A stretch of DNA of 64,000 nt from a virus (IMGVR_UViG_3300042564_005059:31428-95427); one strand, 5' to 3'. Positions 1 to 9,275 are shown, numbered from the stretch's first letter. The notes: generated by a model not told the origin, from the letters alone. A program made the numbers and translations.

Positions 1-96
1 ATTATCACCATAAACAACACCTTCATTTAATTTTGATTTGTTTCTGTTTAGTGATTTTAATAATGCTTGTTCAGCTATTTTTCTGTAATTGCTCAT
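1..96 (-). CDS. N-terminal part of an unknown protein, cut by the window edge
   Basis: Only the first 32 codons are inside the window, from an ATG at 96 read leftwards, with no stop before base 1. The peptide starts MSNYRKIAEQALLKSLNRNK and has an L-N-E just after, similar to the (I/L/V)-x-E sites seen in neighbouring virion-like proteins. It follows the 314-aa gene on the same strand with a spacing of 3 nt, so it is probably the next gene of the structural operon. Function cannot be assigned. Confidence 0.6.
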   Translation of the reverse strand, partial: MSNYRKIAEQALLKSLNRNKSKLNEGVVYGDN

Positions 97-99
97 ATA

Positions 100-1044
100 T
101 TACTTTATGTCTTTTTTCTTTATAGTTTTTATTACTCTATTTTCCATAACTGGTTGCTGTTGTGGTTGTGAACCAGTTTTAGCTAAATCTTTGATACCTT
201 GGACTAACCCAGAAAGTCCATTTCTAGGAACTCCAATCATTTCAGCAAATGCAGCGATAACTTCTCTTTGTGCCAACTTGTTTGTTTTAATACTCTCTAT
301 GATAGTTGCTGGAATTCTTTTTTGAATAAGACCCATTAATTTTTTAGCTTTAATAGTCATTTCTTCATCACTTTCTTGGCCAGTCAATCCAACTTCACTT
401 AACTCTTTTTTCTTAGGTGTACCAAACACTCTACCTTCAAAAAATTTTTTAAATTCATGTAACCCCATATATCTCTCATCTTCAAGCATAGTAGTAGCGG
501 CCAATTCTGGAATTGTTTTAAATTTTTTAAATTTACCAGTTTTTTCGTTTACAATAAAATGTTTAAATTCACCTAAGTTAAGACTTTCAGGTTCAGTGCT
601 TTTATTTTCACTTTCAGTTGTTAATTTTTCCATTTCAAGCATTGGTCTAGCTATTTTACTTTCAAATTCATCAACATGGTAAATCATGTTACTTCCATCT
701 TCATTTAATTCATCAAAACAATAAACACCCATGACTACATTTTTATCTGGTGTTATACCTCTTACCATTTGGTATTTTTTATCACCAAGGTTAAACGGTT
801 GAGCTATTTGTCCAGATTCAGCATCTTTTACATTTGATAAGTACTTTATCGTTGCTCTATCTTGAGGTTGAATTACATTGTCAATTTCACCAACCAAAGC
901 TGAAGATGCACTTTTAGCAGACGCTGCTTTATCAATAATAACAGTGTCGTCTTTTTTTAATTTATTAGTACCAGCCATTGTCTGAGCATCATTAGGTGAT
1001 GCGACAATATATGTGGCTTCTTTTAATTTATTTTTTGTGTTCAT
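100..1044 (-). CDS. Putative head-core/virion protein, 314 aa
   Basis: No enzymatic motif is visible. The N-terminus reads MNTKNKLKEATYIVASPNDA, where L-K-E followed by A looks like a T4-type prohead protease site ((I/L)-x-E). The middle is acidic with many E/S (about residues 130-165), and the C-terminus is Q-rich then basic. It overlaps the upstream 137-aa gene by 17 nt, so the two are probably co-translated. The neighbours resemble structural or core proteins of marine T4-like phages, so a virion role is likely but inferred from context. Confidence 0.6.
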   Translation of the reverse strand: MNTKNKLKEATYIVASPNDAQTMAGTNKLKKDDTVIIDKAASAKSASSALVGEIDNVIQPQDRATIKYLSNVKDAESGQIAQPFNLGDKKYQMVRGITPDKNVVMGVYCFDELNEDGSNMIYHVDEFESKIARPMLEMEKLTTESENKSTEPESLNLGEFKHFIVNEKTGKFKKFKTIPELAATTMLEDERYMGLHEFKKFFEGRVFGTPKKKELSEVGLTGQESDEEMTIKAKKLMGLIQKRIPATIIESIKTNKLAQREVIAAFAEMIGVPRNGLSGLVQGIKDLAKTGSQPQQQPVMENRVIKTIKKKDIK

Positions 1045-1441
1045 GTTTGTTTATATTATAATTCAATATTAGGTCTTTTTCGTATAATTTATCTTCAACT
1101 TCAGATAAATCTTCACCAAATTTAAAACAAATTCTTTTTTCTGGATACGTGTCATAATCGTCAATATTTTCCCAAGCCAAAGCAACTACACCATCAATAG
1201 CGTCCCAAACTGCAAATGTGTCACTATTTTGTATCACATCTAATTTTAGTTCAGATTCAAGTCTACCAACCTTTTTTATAAAAGAATCATGCGGTGGTTG
1301 TGGTCTTCCAGAAGCTGGGTATGTATCCCACTCATCACCATCTATATCTTCTGTAGTGTCAGAAAATATAAATTCATAAAGGTAATCACCTTTATAATCT
1401 TTACCCACATAGTTCACATATATCAAATATAATTCTTCCAT
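1028..1441 (-). CDS. Unknown acidic protein, 137 aa
   Basis: An acidic, aromatic-rich protein (many D, E, Y, W) with no recognisable catalytic motif. It contains a D-G-D-E-W-D-T-Y-P stretch at about residues 34-42. Its start codon shares one base with the stop of the 820-aa gene upstream, and its end overlaps the 314-aa gene, so it is translationally coupled on both sides. Being inside the virion gene block makes a structural or assembly role possible. I do not recognise the family. Confidence 0.6.
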   Translation of the reverse strand: MEELYLIYVNYVGKDYKGDYLYEFIFSDTTEDIDGDEWDTYPASGRPQPPHDSFIKKVGRLESELKLDVIQNSDTFAVWDAIDGVVALAWENIDDYDTYPEKRICFKFGEDLSEVEDKLYEKDLILNYNINKHEHKK

Positions 1442-3903
1442 TATTCTTCAGCTTTTGGGTCTGGTTGTGATTCTCTTTCTGGTAAGAAAGGTTTATTACG
1501 TCTAGACGGTTGAATCATAGGTGATTCTTTGGGTTTTGTTTTAGGTTCCGCTGGTAATACTAACGGTTCTTCATAGTTAAAAGTTTCGTGTAATCTCATC
1601 TTAATTTCATTTTTATCAAATATACTAAAATTTTCTGATATATTCAACCCTTCACTAGTACTTTTTTTACCCCACTTCTCACCCTTGCCTCTAGTACCAC
1701 AAGATGATGGTGTTGGGCGACACGCTGGGTATTTTCTTTTCTCACCATCTTGTCTACCACATGGTTTACATTTTTTTCTACCAGTATCTGGGTTTTTTCT
1801 ACATGTGTTGCAATCAACCCAACCACTAGAACCTTCACCACCTTTTCTAGAAAACCATCCATGAAGACCTTGTGATTTTTCTTTTGAGAAATCAGTTTTT
1901 TTAGCTTCATCTAATGAGTCTGTTTTAAATTGAATCAAATCTTCTTTATTTAAAATTTTAACTTCTATACTATCTAACCCTAAACTTAAAGCTTTTTCCA
2001 ATCTATGGGTTCCATCCAACATAGCAAATATTTTTCCATTTTCATTTTTTACAACAATAATTGGATATGATAAATCTGCTTTATTTACCCTATCTTTTGT
2101 CTTTGTAGGGTCTTCTTGTCTACCACTAAAATCATAATTTATTTTTTTAGGGTCTATATTTTTTACTGGTAAATTTTTGGCTAATTCAATAACATCACTA
2201 ACTTTAAATTTTATTTTAAAATCACTACCATCTTCAAATTTTTCATTTGTGTCCCAAACACCAGCTATCTTATCTATAGATTCATAAATTTTTAATTCAC
2301 TTAAATCTTCTTTTTTATTATTAGGCTCAACAACATTAAATGAATTTATATTCTTTGGGTTACCGTATTCTGTATTTATTTCTGGTTTTGTATATCCAAA
2401 TTTACCATACACACCATTTGGTTTAAATAAATTATCATTGTAATTAAACAATTTTGGTGGTATTGTGTTACTAGTTCTAACATTCTTAGAAACACCTTGT
2501 GGTGTGTAAGCAAAATCAATAATAACACCATTAATCATTGGTACTATATGGTCTTCCCATTCACTATCAGAAATATTATTTTCTTTTCTATATTGTTCAC
2601 TCATTGGCATATAAACATAATCTGCTTTTATACCATTTTTCTTTGCCCAATTCAACATATCTCTAGTAAAAAATGAACAATTACCTAAACTATTTTGAAT
2701 ATCATATTCTGTGTTTTTCATATATTGGTTTACAATACCACTGATTTTAGATATGTTTTCATTTACTGGTTTAGACTTGGTTTCTTCACCTTTTTGTCTT
2801 TTCTTTCTAGCATCACAATGAGCCTTTTGGCTAAAACCCCTAGGGTTATTACAGTCAATAGTTTTTTTGTAATCATTAGACCATTTCTCTTCAATAACTT
2901 CATTTAAAGCATATCCAGAGTTTATTGACCACATACCATTTTTTGGTGGTGTTGTTGGTGGAATATAATCACTATCTGGTCCTAACCTGCGAGCTAAACC
3001 CTTTTTAACCAAATCTTCCCACATGTTAAAACCATCATACTTACCTGTTTCTTTGTTATACAAGAAAATAAAATCAGATGTGAATTTATCAAAATTATTT
3101 AAATTGTTTTTCAACCATTCATTAAAATTTTGATAAAATTTTCTCATTATACCCTTACCCTTATATTCTGGATATATTTCAACTTTTTGTATTTGTAAAT
3201 TTTGATTTCCAGTTTCTTTGTCTTTATAAATAAAAGCAACAAATTTACCAACATTATTATTACCATCTAAAATTTCAATAATAAATTGATTAGCACCTTC
3301 AGTACCCTTTGATAGTTTTAAAGTAAAGTTATCAAATCTTGCAATATTTTTTAGTTTATTCATAAAATCGATAACATCTTTACCATAAATAAATCTACTT
3401 AAAGTATTTAAACTTCTAGTTAAAAATGTATCTACCTCTGCTTTTGGTTCTTGTGAAGTAATAACTTCATTAACAGATTCGTTTGATTTGTTACCCCAAT
3501 TTGCAGCACCAGCCTTACGACACTTAACAAGCGCGCCAGATGCATAAGCCGATGGCCATACATCATATCTAGCTCTAACCTTGTGATAACAAGCGTCTCT
3601 TTTAGCTTTCTTCTCACCTTCTTCAATTACTTCATCAAAATCAGTTTTTATAATTTCAACTTGTAATTCACCAGAACCCTTGATAACTCTATGAAAAGTG
3701 TCTTTAGGTATAAAGTATTCTTCACCAACGGTTAACTTTGTTGGTAATTCGTTGTCAAATTGTACCATCCAATCGTTTTCATTTAGTGGTAAAACAACTC
3801 TATCTTCATGGTCTCTATGCCACACCAATTCACTCTCAGGTATATTATCTGAAAATGTGCGTCTTATAATATTTCCATTATTTGTTTCTGTATACGGTTT
3901 CAT
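1441..3903 (-). CDS. Multidomain (cupin / GNAT / ParB-like / Cys-rich) virion-associated protein, 820 aa
   Basis: Domains seen by eye, in order: a cupin-like beta region (about 25-90, WHRDHEDRV and FIPKDTFHRV); a GNAT-like acetyltransferase (about 175-310, EIYPEYKGKGIMRKFYQ); a block with DCNNPRGFSQKAHCDARKKR (about 353-373) seen in T4-like phage proteins; a C/H-containing domain (about 395-500); a ParB-like segment (about 610-660, MLDGTHRLEKALSLGL); and a Cys-rich segment (about 695-745, CNTCRKNP and CKPCGRQDG) like DUF5872. The domains are separated by V-N-E, L-N-E and I-Y-E triplets, possible prohead-protease sites. Probably a head-core or packaged polyprotein; the activity of each domain is untested. 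Confidence 0.6.
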   Translation of the reverse strand: MKPYTETNNGNIIRRTFSDNIPESELVWHRDHEDRVVLPLNENDWMVQFDNELPTKLTVGEEYFIPKDTFHRVIKGSGELQVEIIKTDFDEVIEEGEKKAKRDACYHKVRARYDVWPSAYASGALVKCRKAGAANWGNKSNESVNEVITSQEPKAEVDTFLTRSLNTLSRFIYGKDVIDFMNKLKNIARFDNFTLKLSKGTEGANQFIIEILDGNNNVGKFVAFIYKDKETGNQNLQIQKVEIYPEYKGKGIMRKFYQNFNEWLKNNLNNFDKFTSDFIFLYNKETGKYDGFNMWEDLVKKGLARRLGPDSDYIPPTTPPKNGMWSINSGYALNEVIEEKWSNDYKKTIDCNNPRGFSQKAHCDARKKRQKGEETKSKPVNENISKISGIVNQYMKNTEYDIQNSLGNCSFFTRDMLNWAKKNGIKADYVYMPMSEQYRKENNISDSEWEDHIVPMINGVIIDFAYTPQGVSKNVRTSNTIPPKLFNYNDNLFKPNGVYGKFGYTKPEINTEYGNPKNINSFNVVEPNNKKEDLSELKIYESIDKIAGVWDTNEKFEDGSDFKIKFKVSDVIELAKNLPVKNIDPKKINYDFSGRQEDPTKTKDRVNKADLSYPIIVVKNENGKIFAMLDGTHRLEKALSLGLDSIEVKILNKEDLIQFKTDSLDEAKKTDFSKEKSQGLHGWFSRKGGEGSSGWVDCNTCRKNPDTGRKKCKPCGRQDGEKRKYPACRPTPSSCGTRGKGEKWGKKSTSEGLNISENFSIFDKNEIKMRLHETFNYEEPLVLPAEPKTKPKESPMIQPSRRNKPFLPERESQPDPKAEE

Positions 3904-3904
3904 A

Positions 3905-4357
3905 TTACTTTTTATTTTTTTCTTGCCATTTATATGATACAGAATCTTCTTCTATAGGTCCACCCTTAGCCCATGTTCTACAAGACCTAGCTGAGTGACA
4001 TTTGAAGTGGTGCATCCAACAATAACCTAATCTACCATCATCGTCTGATATCGGACCTGGCATGCATTCATTCATTCTAGGTGATATATCAAAAGCAACG
4101 CAATTACCACATTTTGATTTTTGAGCTGCTTCAACACTGGTATCCCAATGGTCAGCTATTTTTTCCCAAAAATCAGCTGGTTCGTCAACATTTAATGGAC
4201 CATATTGTATATGTTTTTCTTTTATCGCAGAATCTCTGTTATTAGTGTTTAACTCTAAATTTTGAGTAGCTTCTGGACAGTCCATTTCTGGTTTACCCAA
4301 AAGTTGTCTATTTTTTCTTTCAATTAATAGTTTTTTGTTTTTCTCTATTCTTCCCAT
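3905..4357 (-). CDS. Cysteine-rich phage protein, 150 aa
   Basis: The C-terminal half has a compact Cys/His set: CGNCVAFDISPRMNEC, then GYCWMHHFKCHSARSCRTWAKGG. Spacing of these residues suggests metal binding. This segment resembles a conserved protein of marine T4-like phages whose role I do not know. The N-terminus is basic and helical. The gene sits 1 nt upstream of the 820-aa gene and 12 nt downstream of the split core gene, so it belongs to the same operon. Function unknown; a small metal-binding virion or assembly protein is a guess. Confidence 0.6.
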   Translation of the reverse strand: MGRIEKNKKLLIERKNRQLLGKPEMDCPEATQNLELNTNNRDSAIKEKHIQYGPLNVDEPADFWEKIADHWDTSVEAAQKSKCGNCVAFDISPRMNECMPGPISDDDGRLGYCWMHHFKCHSARSCRTWAKGGPIEEDSVSYKWQEKNKK

Positions 4358-4369
4358 GACTTGTATATT

Positions 4370-5929
4370 TTACCACCAAGTACCACCACCAGATAAACCT
4401 AATAATTTAGCGTATCTTGGTAATCTACATGCCCAATACCCTGGTTTTGTTTTATCGTTTTTAGCTTTACAGTTGTGTCTGTCAGCAAACGCTTTTCTTG
4501 CTTTAGGGTCCTTCAACTTAACAGCTAAATTACCACCACCAGCTTTAGCACCAAAAGAAACTTTTTTAACTTTACCAGTCTTAGGGTTTCTAACATAAAC
4601 AAAGAATTTTTTAGAACCACCTCTTTTAGGTTTACCTAACTCTACTTTTTTACCTTGATACTCCGCTTCATTAATTGTTTCAATTTCAAAGTCTTCAAAA
4701 ATAGTGTTTAATTTAACTTTACCTTCATTAACCATAACAAAACCATTGTCATAATCTTCAACTATAAATTGGTCGTTTTCGTTTAAACTAATCAACCCTT
4801 TTTCATTTAAAGTTTTAACTTCTTTTAACAATGATTGGAATTTTTCTGAACCATATCTAAAAATAGATTCACCCAATGCTATTTCATTTGTTAAATGATA
4901 AGCCAAGTCTTTTGATACTTCAATAGGTTTATTTAATTTCATAGGTTGAGTCCATTTTGAATAATCCATTTCTTCACCAGAATCTTCATGTCTGTCATTT
5001 AAAGCACCTTCAGCAAAATGATAAACTTCTTCAACATCATCAGCCGATGTGGCAATATGGTCTAACGCCCATCCATGACCATCTGATAATAAAGCATCTA
5101 ATGAATTTTTATCCATATTTAATAATTCAGATGCAGCGTGAACAAGCGTTTTAAGGTTCTGCCAAAACATGTAATTATTTGATTCACCTATGTTTTCATT
5201 AACACGCACGCAATTTGGAACTTCTTTTCCGTTTTTTTCTTTCATACCAACTTGTTTATATCCTTTCCAACATGAGTTCATTTCATCTAATATATCATTT
5301 GAACCTGGTTGAAACATGTTATTCTTTTTTGGGTTATCTAAAAATAAATCTTCTCTTTCGTATATTTTAAAACTATCTTCTTGCACTGGTTCTTCATCAG
5401 ATGAAAAATCAAATTCATCAGCATTACCACCCCCGTTATCATCTCCACCGAAAGAATCATCTCCACCATCGGCATTATCTTGATTGTTGTTATCAAAATC
5501 TTGTGTTTCATCTTCTCCAGACTTGTTTATTTTTTTAATAATATCGTTTTTATCCTCCTCATCCATTTGAGCAGTATGTGTTGCTGAAATAACTGAATTA
5601 ATCGCAAATTTTTCTAATTCAAAATCTGGTTGACCATTATCCTTAGCAAATTGTCTAAGTGATTGTCCTAACTTACCACTCAATTGCTCAATAAATTTTT
5701 TAGGGTCTGTTTCTTCATCAGCATCAACACCAGCATCAAAAGGTTCTTTTTCAAATGACATATCACTTGATGGGTCTTCTGCTGGTGCACCACCCATAGG
5801 GTCTTCTGCTGGCATTTCTTCACCACCAAAATCGCCAAAACCAGCGTCATTAGCTGGTTCTGTCATAGGTTCAGCTGGAGCAGGCGCAGGAACGGCAGGA
5901 GCCGCTGGCGCTGGATTGTCCAACTTCAA
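4370..5929 (-). CDS. 3' part of a split prohead-core-like protein (519 aa open frame)
   Basis: This open frame has no good start: its first usable codon is a TTG, and the frame continues upstream without a stop into a 10-nt homopolymer at 5956-5965. Reading one extra A there joins it to the 367-aa frame, giving one protein of about 890 aa. It begins with an Ala/Pro-rich linker, then an acidic D/G/N-rich region, a helical middle, and a basic C-terminal domain (about 425-519) with RHNCKAKNDKTKPGYWACR, like core proteins of marine T4-like phages. V-N-E, L-N-E and I-N-E triplets look like protease sites. Confidence 0.65.
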   Translation of the reverse strand: MKLDNPAPAAPAVPAPAPAEPMTEPANDAGFGDFGGEEMPAEDPMGGAPAEDPSSDMSFEKEPFDAGVDADEETDPKKFIEQLSGKLGQSLRQFAKDNGQPDFELEKFAINSVISATHTAQMDEEDKNDIIKKINKSGEDETQDFDNNNQDNADGGDDSFGGDDNGGGNADEFDFSSDEEPVQEDSFKIYEREDLFLDNPKKNNMFQPGSNDILDEMNSCWKGYKQVGMKEKNGKEVPNCVRVNENIGESNNYMFWQNLKTLVHAASELLNMDKNSLDALLSDGHGWALDHIATSADDVEEVYHFAEGALNDRHEDSGEEMDYSKWTQPMKLNKPIEVSKDLAYHLTNEIALGESIFRYGSEKFQSLLKEVKTLNEKGLISLNENDQFIVEDYDNGFVMVNEGKVKLNTIFEDFEIETINEAEYQGKKVELGKPKRGGSKKFFVYVRNPKTGKVKKVSFGAKAGGGNLAVKLKDPKARKAFADRHNCKAKNDKTKPGYWACRLPRYAKLLGLSGGGTWW

Positions 5930-5949
5930 TTTGTATTTTTTACCTTCAG

Positions 5950-7053
5950 TTAAAGTTTTTTTTTTAAATCAGCAATAGCTTCTTGAATTTCTTCGATAGT
6001 CATTTCTTCATCTAAATCAACACCTCTACCTTTTAAGATATCAGCTCTAGTTACTTTACCATCACCTGTTAAATCTGGAAAATCATCAGCTTCATCAACT
6101 GGATGACCCATTTTATTTAACATAAATTTAGTCCCAGCTTCAATTTTTCTTTTAGCAAATCGCATAACGTCTTTACCAGCATCGCCTAATAATTCAATAA
6201 ATTCAGCTGCTGTCATATTATCCAATCTATCCATTAACTCATCTGTTGAATTATCTTCACCTTCAAAATTTTCGTTGGTTTTTTTCTTTTTAAGAATTTT
6301 AAAGTCTTCACCATCAATCTTACCATTTTTGTTAGCATCGATTTTTGATTGTTTACCTTTTAATTCTTCTTTGATACCTTTTTCTTTTTTAACGTCTCTA
6401 ACACATGCTTCGTATTTTTCTTTGTCTTTACGACCAACACTAGCAGTACAGATAGCCCATGGGTTATCTTTAGATTCTTCTTCATCTAAGTCTTCAGTTT
6501 CATTCAACATAGCGTCAATAGCTAACTCATACTCATTAAGAGTTACTTCTTCCATTTCATCTATGGCTTTTTTGTCAGCAACATTGTCACCACCTTCTTC
6601 TTTAGCTTTACAGTCTAAATCTTTACCTTTGGTATCGGTAATGTGTTTAGTAGCTTCTTTAGCAGCGCCTTCTGATATTAATTTATCATCAACAAATACA
6701 TTAAATGTATTAACAATATCGTAAGACTCACAAATAGAGTTAAATCTTAAGTTTAAATGTTTAGTAGCTTTAGCGTATGATGGGTAAGCTTCTTGTTTTT
6801 TATTTTGTAAACCACCAATATACTTAAAATCTTCAACAGTTAAATTTGAAGTTTTATCAGATACTTTGATATAATATTCGTGATTTTCTCTAACAATACC
6901 GTATGACTTACCATCTGGTCCAAGTTTTGTTAACTCAACTGTTGAGCGAGATAAACCCTCGTTAATAGGTGTAACACCCATAAGTTGTCTCATACGTTCG
7001 TTAATTTCGTTACCTTTAAGACCTATTGGATTAATTTTAAAATTTTTGTCCAT
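5950..7053 (-). CDS. 5' part of a split prohead-core-like protein (367 aa frame)
   Basis: The frame starts with ATG at 7053 and ends in ...LKKKL-stop inside an A10 run (T5956-T5965 on the plus strand). A -1 slip would continue into the 519-aa frame. Visible features are I-N-E-G-L at about 31-35 and I-S-E-G at about 129-132 (possible prohead-protease sites), a Lys/Glu-rich middle, and two EF-hand-like loops, DANKNGKIDGED (about 243) and DLTGDGKVTRAD (about 333), which could bind calcium. Scaffold or core role is inferred from composition and context. Confidence 0.65.
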   Translation of the reverse strand: MDKNFKINPIGLKGNEINERMRQLMGVTPINEGLSRSTVELTKLGPDGKSYGIVRENHEYYIKVSDKTSNLTVEDFKYIGGLQNKKQEAYPSYAKATKHLNLRFNSICESYDIVNTFNVFVDDKLISEGAAKEATKHITDTKGKDLDCKAKEEGGDNVADKKAIDEMEEVTLNEYELAIDAMLNETEDLDEEESKDNPWAICTASVGRKDKEKYEACVRDVKKEKGIKEELKGKQSKIDANKNGKIDGEDFKILKKKKTNENFEGEDNSTDELMDRLDNMTAAEFIELLGDAGKDVMRFAKRKIEAGTKFMLNKMGHPVDEADDFPDLTGDGKVTRADILKGRGVDLDEEMTIEEIQEAIADLKKKL

Positions 7054-7092
7054 AGTTTTATTTTTTCTTTTGTTTTATTAAATTATTTTTTT

Positions 7093-7338
7093 TTATGGTA
7101 AATTAGGCGAACCTAAATATACGTTCTGATTATCGCCTAATAAAAAACAACCAGAACCACCACTTATGGTTCTTATTGTTATAGTAATTGACGATGACGC
7201 CCCAACACTAACAGAAATACCATTAATTGTTGCAGTACAACCAGCTGAACCACCATATATTGTAGTATACGTGTGAGCTGTTGTATTTGCAGATAATGCG
7301 GGTACTATTATACTATATACATCGTTATTTCTTGGCAT
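7093..7338 (-). CDS. Small beta-rich virion-type protein, 81 aa (paralogue of the 120-aa gene)
   Basis: Short Gly/Ser/Thr-rich protein. It shares a pattern with the gene at 8913-9275: a G-C-x(2)-x-I-N-G-I/V block, a hydrophobic strand, then TISGGSGCFLLGDNQNVY versus TVSGGAGCYLYGDYPDV. The two therefore arose by duplication. They flank the lectin-like protein, so a head-decoration, tail or appendage-tip role is plausible. A motif ATATTTATAAG lies 14 nt upstream of the start. Confidence 0.6.
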   Translation of the reverse strand: MPRNNDVYSIIVPALSANTTAHTYTTIYGGSAGCTATINGISVSVGASSSITITIRTISGGSGCFLLGDNQNVYLGSPNLP

Positions 7339-7401
7339 AATTTTTCTTTTACTTATAAATATAATTATTTTTTCATTTATTCTAATATTATTAAAAATAT
7401 A

Positions 7402-7698
7402 TTAGAATCCGTAAAAACCATGAACTGGGTTTTTAGGGAATATTTCTGTGTCACCAAAATTAAAATCAATTTCGCTTAACACATCGTAATGATAACCATC
7501 AATGTATGTTGGTGGTGTTACCTCATTACCTTCATTATCATAAACACCATCAGTTAAAGTTATTAAACCAATGGCAACAACTGCACATACACCTTCACCA
7601 TAAACTAAACCGTCATTAGTGTTAATGTAAATACCCTTGTTAATAAAATCAGCCATAGCTGATTCACTATTTTCATATTTTAATTTATATGCTTTCAT
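7402..7698 (-). CDS. Unknown virion-region protein, 98 aa
   Basis: No known motif. The protein is acidic with many D, G, Y and N and ends in HGFYGF. It lies 1 nt downstream of the lectin-like gene on the same strand, so it is co-transcribed with it. It could be a chaperone or partner of the appendage protein, but nothing in the sequence shows this. Confidence 0.55.
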   Translation of the reverse strand: MKAYKLKYENSESAMADFINKGIYINTNDGLVYGEGVCAVVAIGLITLTDGVYDNEGNEVTPPTYIDGYHYDVLSEIDFNFGDTEIFPKNPVHGFYGF

Positions 7699-7699
7699 A

Positions 7700-8908
7700 T
7701 TATATATTTGTTAAAGATATTGCTTCTTCATCAGTTAATGGTATTGGAAATATAGCCATTGTTTTTATATATTTAGGAATGTCCGTACCATTACCAACTA
7801 AATAATTTAATGATGTAGAACCAGAAAAAGCCGAATTAGTTACTACTTTAGACCCATTGGTAAACACATTTAAATTAGTACCATCCCAAGTCATTACCGC
7901 ACTTAAAGTGTCGGCGCTTGTGGTTAATAGTGTTGTTGGTGTACTATTTAGAACTTTAACTAATCTTAACCTAGCACTCGTACCATCATTTACAAAACGT
8001 ATTGAATCACCAGTAGCTGACGACCCAGAATTGGTTCCAACCCAAATAGCACCACCAGTAGCGACTCTATGTTGTGCTATGTTATTATTTATTTTTAAAT
8101 ACCATGACCCACCAGCTGCACCACCTGTAAAACCACTAATAACATCTACTATTGATTCAGTTGCTTTAGTTATAGTAGAACCAGTAGTTTTAATATAAGA
8201 TTCTGGTCTTAATGTAACTGTATTTGCAGAAGCGGCACCAGTACCGTTAGTTACCAGCATAATTGCGCTTACTTCAACCGCAGTATCTTCGTTTGTTGTT
8301 TGTTTAATAGGACCATAACTAGTACTAGCTCCATTAGATGTTCTAGTAGCACTACAATACCATAAATTGTTTCCTAAATATGTTTTGCTAATACTAGCTA
8401 TACCAGCTGTATTTTGCATACTAACATATATATCGCTGCCACCACCAGAACCAAACCTAACTTCTTGACCGTCCGTTCTTTTAGCTATAAAACTCATAGT
8501 TAGTGAATTACCAGCGGCAATCGAAGCTGCATTATAATATGTTGCTTGTATTGAATTACCAGTAAATGTTACTTTACCATTTAAACCAATACCCCAATCA
8601 TTTGCACTAAAAGTGACACCACTAATAGTACCTGCTACTGGTGTTGTAGATGGTTCTGAATCTCTAAATAGATTTGTTCTTTGTGGTTCTAATAAAATAG
8701 TTGGACATCCACCAGAAAAATCGTAGTTTAATCTAGGTATGTTAGTACCCATAATTTCATATTGTCCCGTAGAATTTATTCTAGTTGCACCACTAGCCCT
8801 TGTAAAACTAAAATCACCACTACCATTTTCTGGAATGATACTATAAATTTTTGATGTTTTATAAGCGTTAGGTGTTAATAACAACGTTGCTTTATCTAAT
8901 ATGCTCAT
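7700..8908 (-). CDS. Lectin-like (concanavalin/LamG-type) phage appendage protein, 402 aa
   Basis: The N-terminal 50 residues (LLTPNAYKTSKIYSIIPENG, then SFTRAS-A-TR-N and later LLEPQRTNL) match a layout common in phage structural proteins that carry carbohydrate-binding or concanavalin-like domains. The rest is Ser/Thr/Gly/Asn-rich beta structure; the last third (about 255-390, ending in a YLVGNGTDIPKYIK segment) looks like a LamG/jelly-roll fold. Likely a tail-fibre, decoration or host-surface-binding protein. The neighbours are two small beta-rich paralogues. Assignment to a precise structure is not possible from sequence alone. Confidence 0.7.
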   Translation of the reverse strand: MSILDKATLLLTPNAYKTSKIYSIIPENGSGDFSFTRASGATRINSTGQYEIMGTNIPRLNYDFSGGCPTILLEPQRTNLFRDSEPSTTPVAGTISGVTFSANDWGIGLNGKVTFTGNSIQATYYNAASIAAGNSLTMSFIAKRTDGQEVRFGSGGGSDIYVSMQNTAGIASISKTYLGNNLWYCSATRTSNGASTSYGPIKQTTNEDTAVEVSAIMLVTNGTGAASANTVTLRPESYIKTTGSTITKATESIVDVISGFTGGAAGGSWYLKINNNIAQHRVATGGAIWVGTNSGSSATGDSIRFVNDGTSARLRLVKVLNSTPTTLLTTSADTLSAVMTWDGTNLNVFTNGSKVVTNSAFSGSTSLNYLVGNGTDIPKYIKTMAIFPIPLTDEEAISLTNI

Positions 8909-8912
8909 ATAA

Positions 8913-9275
8913 TTAAATATTATTTAAATCTGTTAAAATTGTTGTAAGACATGTCTCTGATTCAAAAGTACCCTCATCTGAAGAAACTCTATTTTTAAAC
9001 GCGTCTACCATTATTTGAATTGGGTTTGAGATAAAAGGTGTGTTAATACCACCACTAACGTCAGGGTAATCACCATATAAATAACATCCAGCACCGCCAC
9101 TAACGGTTCTAACTAAAATTTCAATAGTAGAACCACTACCCATTTGTACATTAACGCCGTTTATGTTTATATTACAACCCGTTGGCCCTCCATCAACACT
9201 AGTATAGACTAAATCATATAAACCAGCGTATTGTGCTGGTATTATAAAATTACTTATATCGTTATTTATTGCCAT
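8913..9275 (-). CDS. Small beta-rich virion-type protein, 120 aa
   Basis: Paralogue of the 81-aa gene at 7093-7338 over its first 75 residues (GCNININGVNV... TVSGGAGCYLYGDYPDV), with an extra helical tail of about 45 residues. It starts the appendage gene group; ATATTTATAAT lies 12-22 nt upstream of the ATG. Probably a virion surface protein, by context only. Confidence 0.6.
   Translation of the reverse strand: MAINNDISNFIIPAQYAGLYDLVYTSVDGGPTGCNININGVNVQMGSGSTIEILVRTVSGGAGCYLYGDYPDVSGGINTPFISNPIQIMVDAFKNRVSSDEGTFESETCLTTILTDLNNI

Noticed and set aside
4335-4598. Plus-strand frame of 87 aa opposite the core gene
   Set aside because: Antisense shadow of the strongly coding minus frame.
6275-6724. 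Plus-strand frame of 149 aa
   Set aside because: Ser/Leu-rich antisense shadow of the 367-aa core gene.
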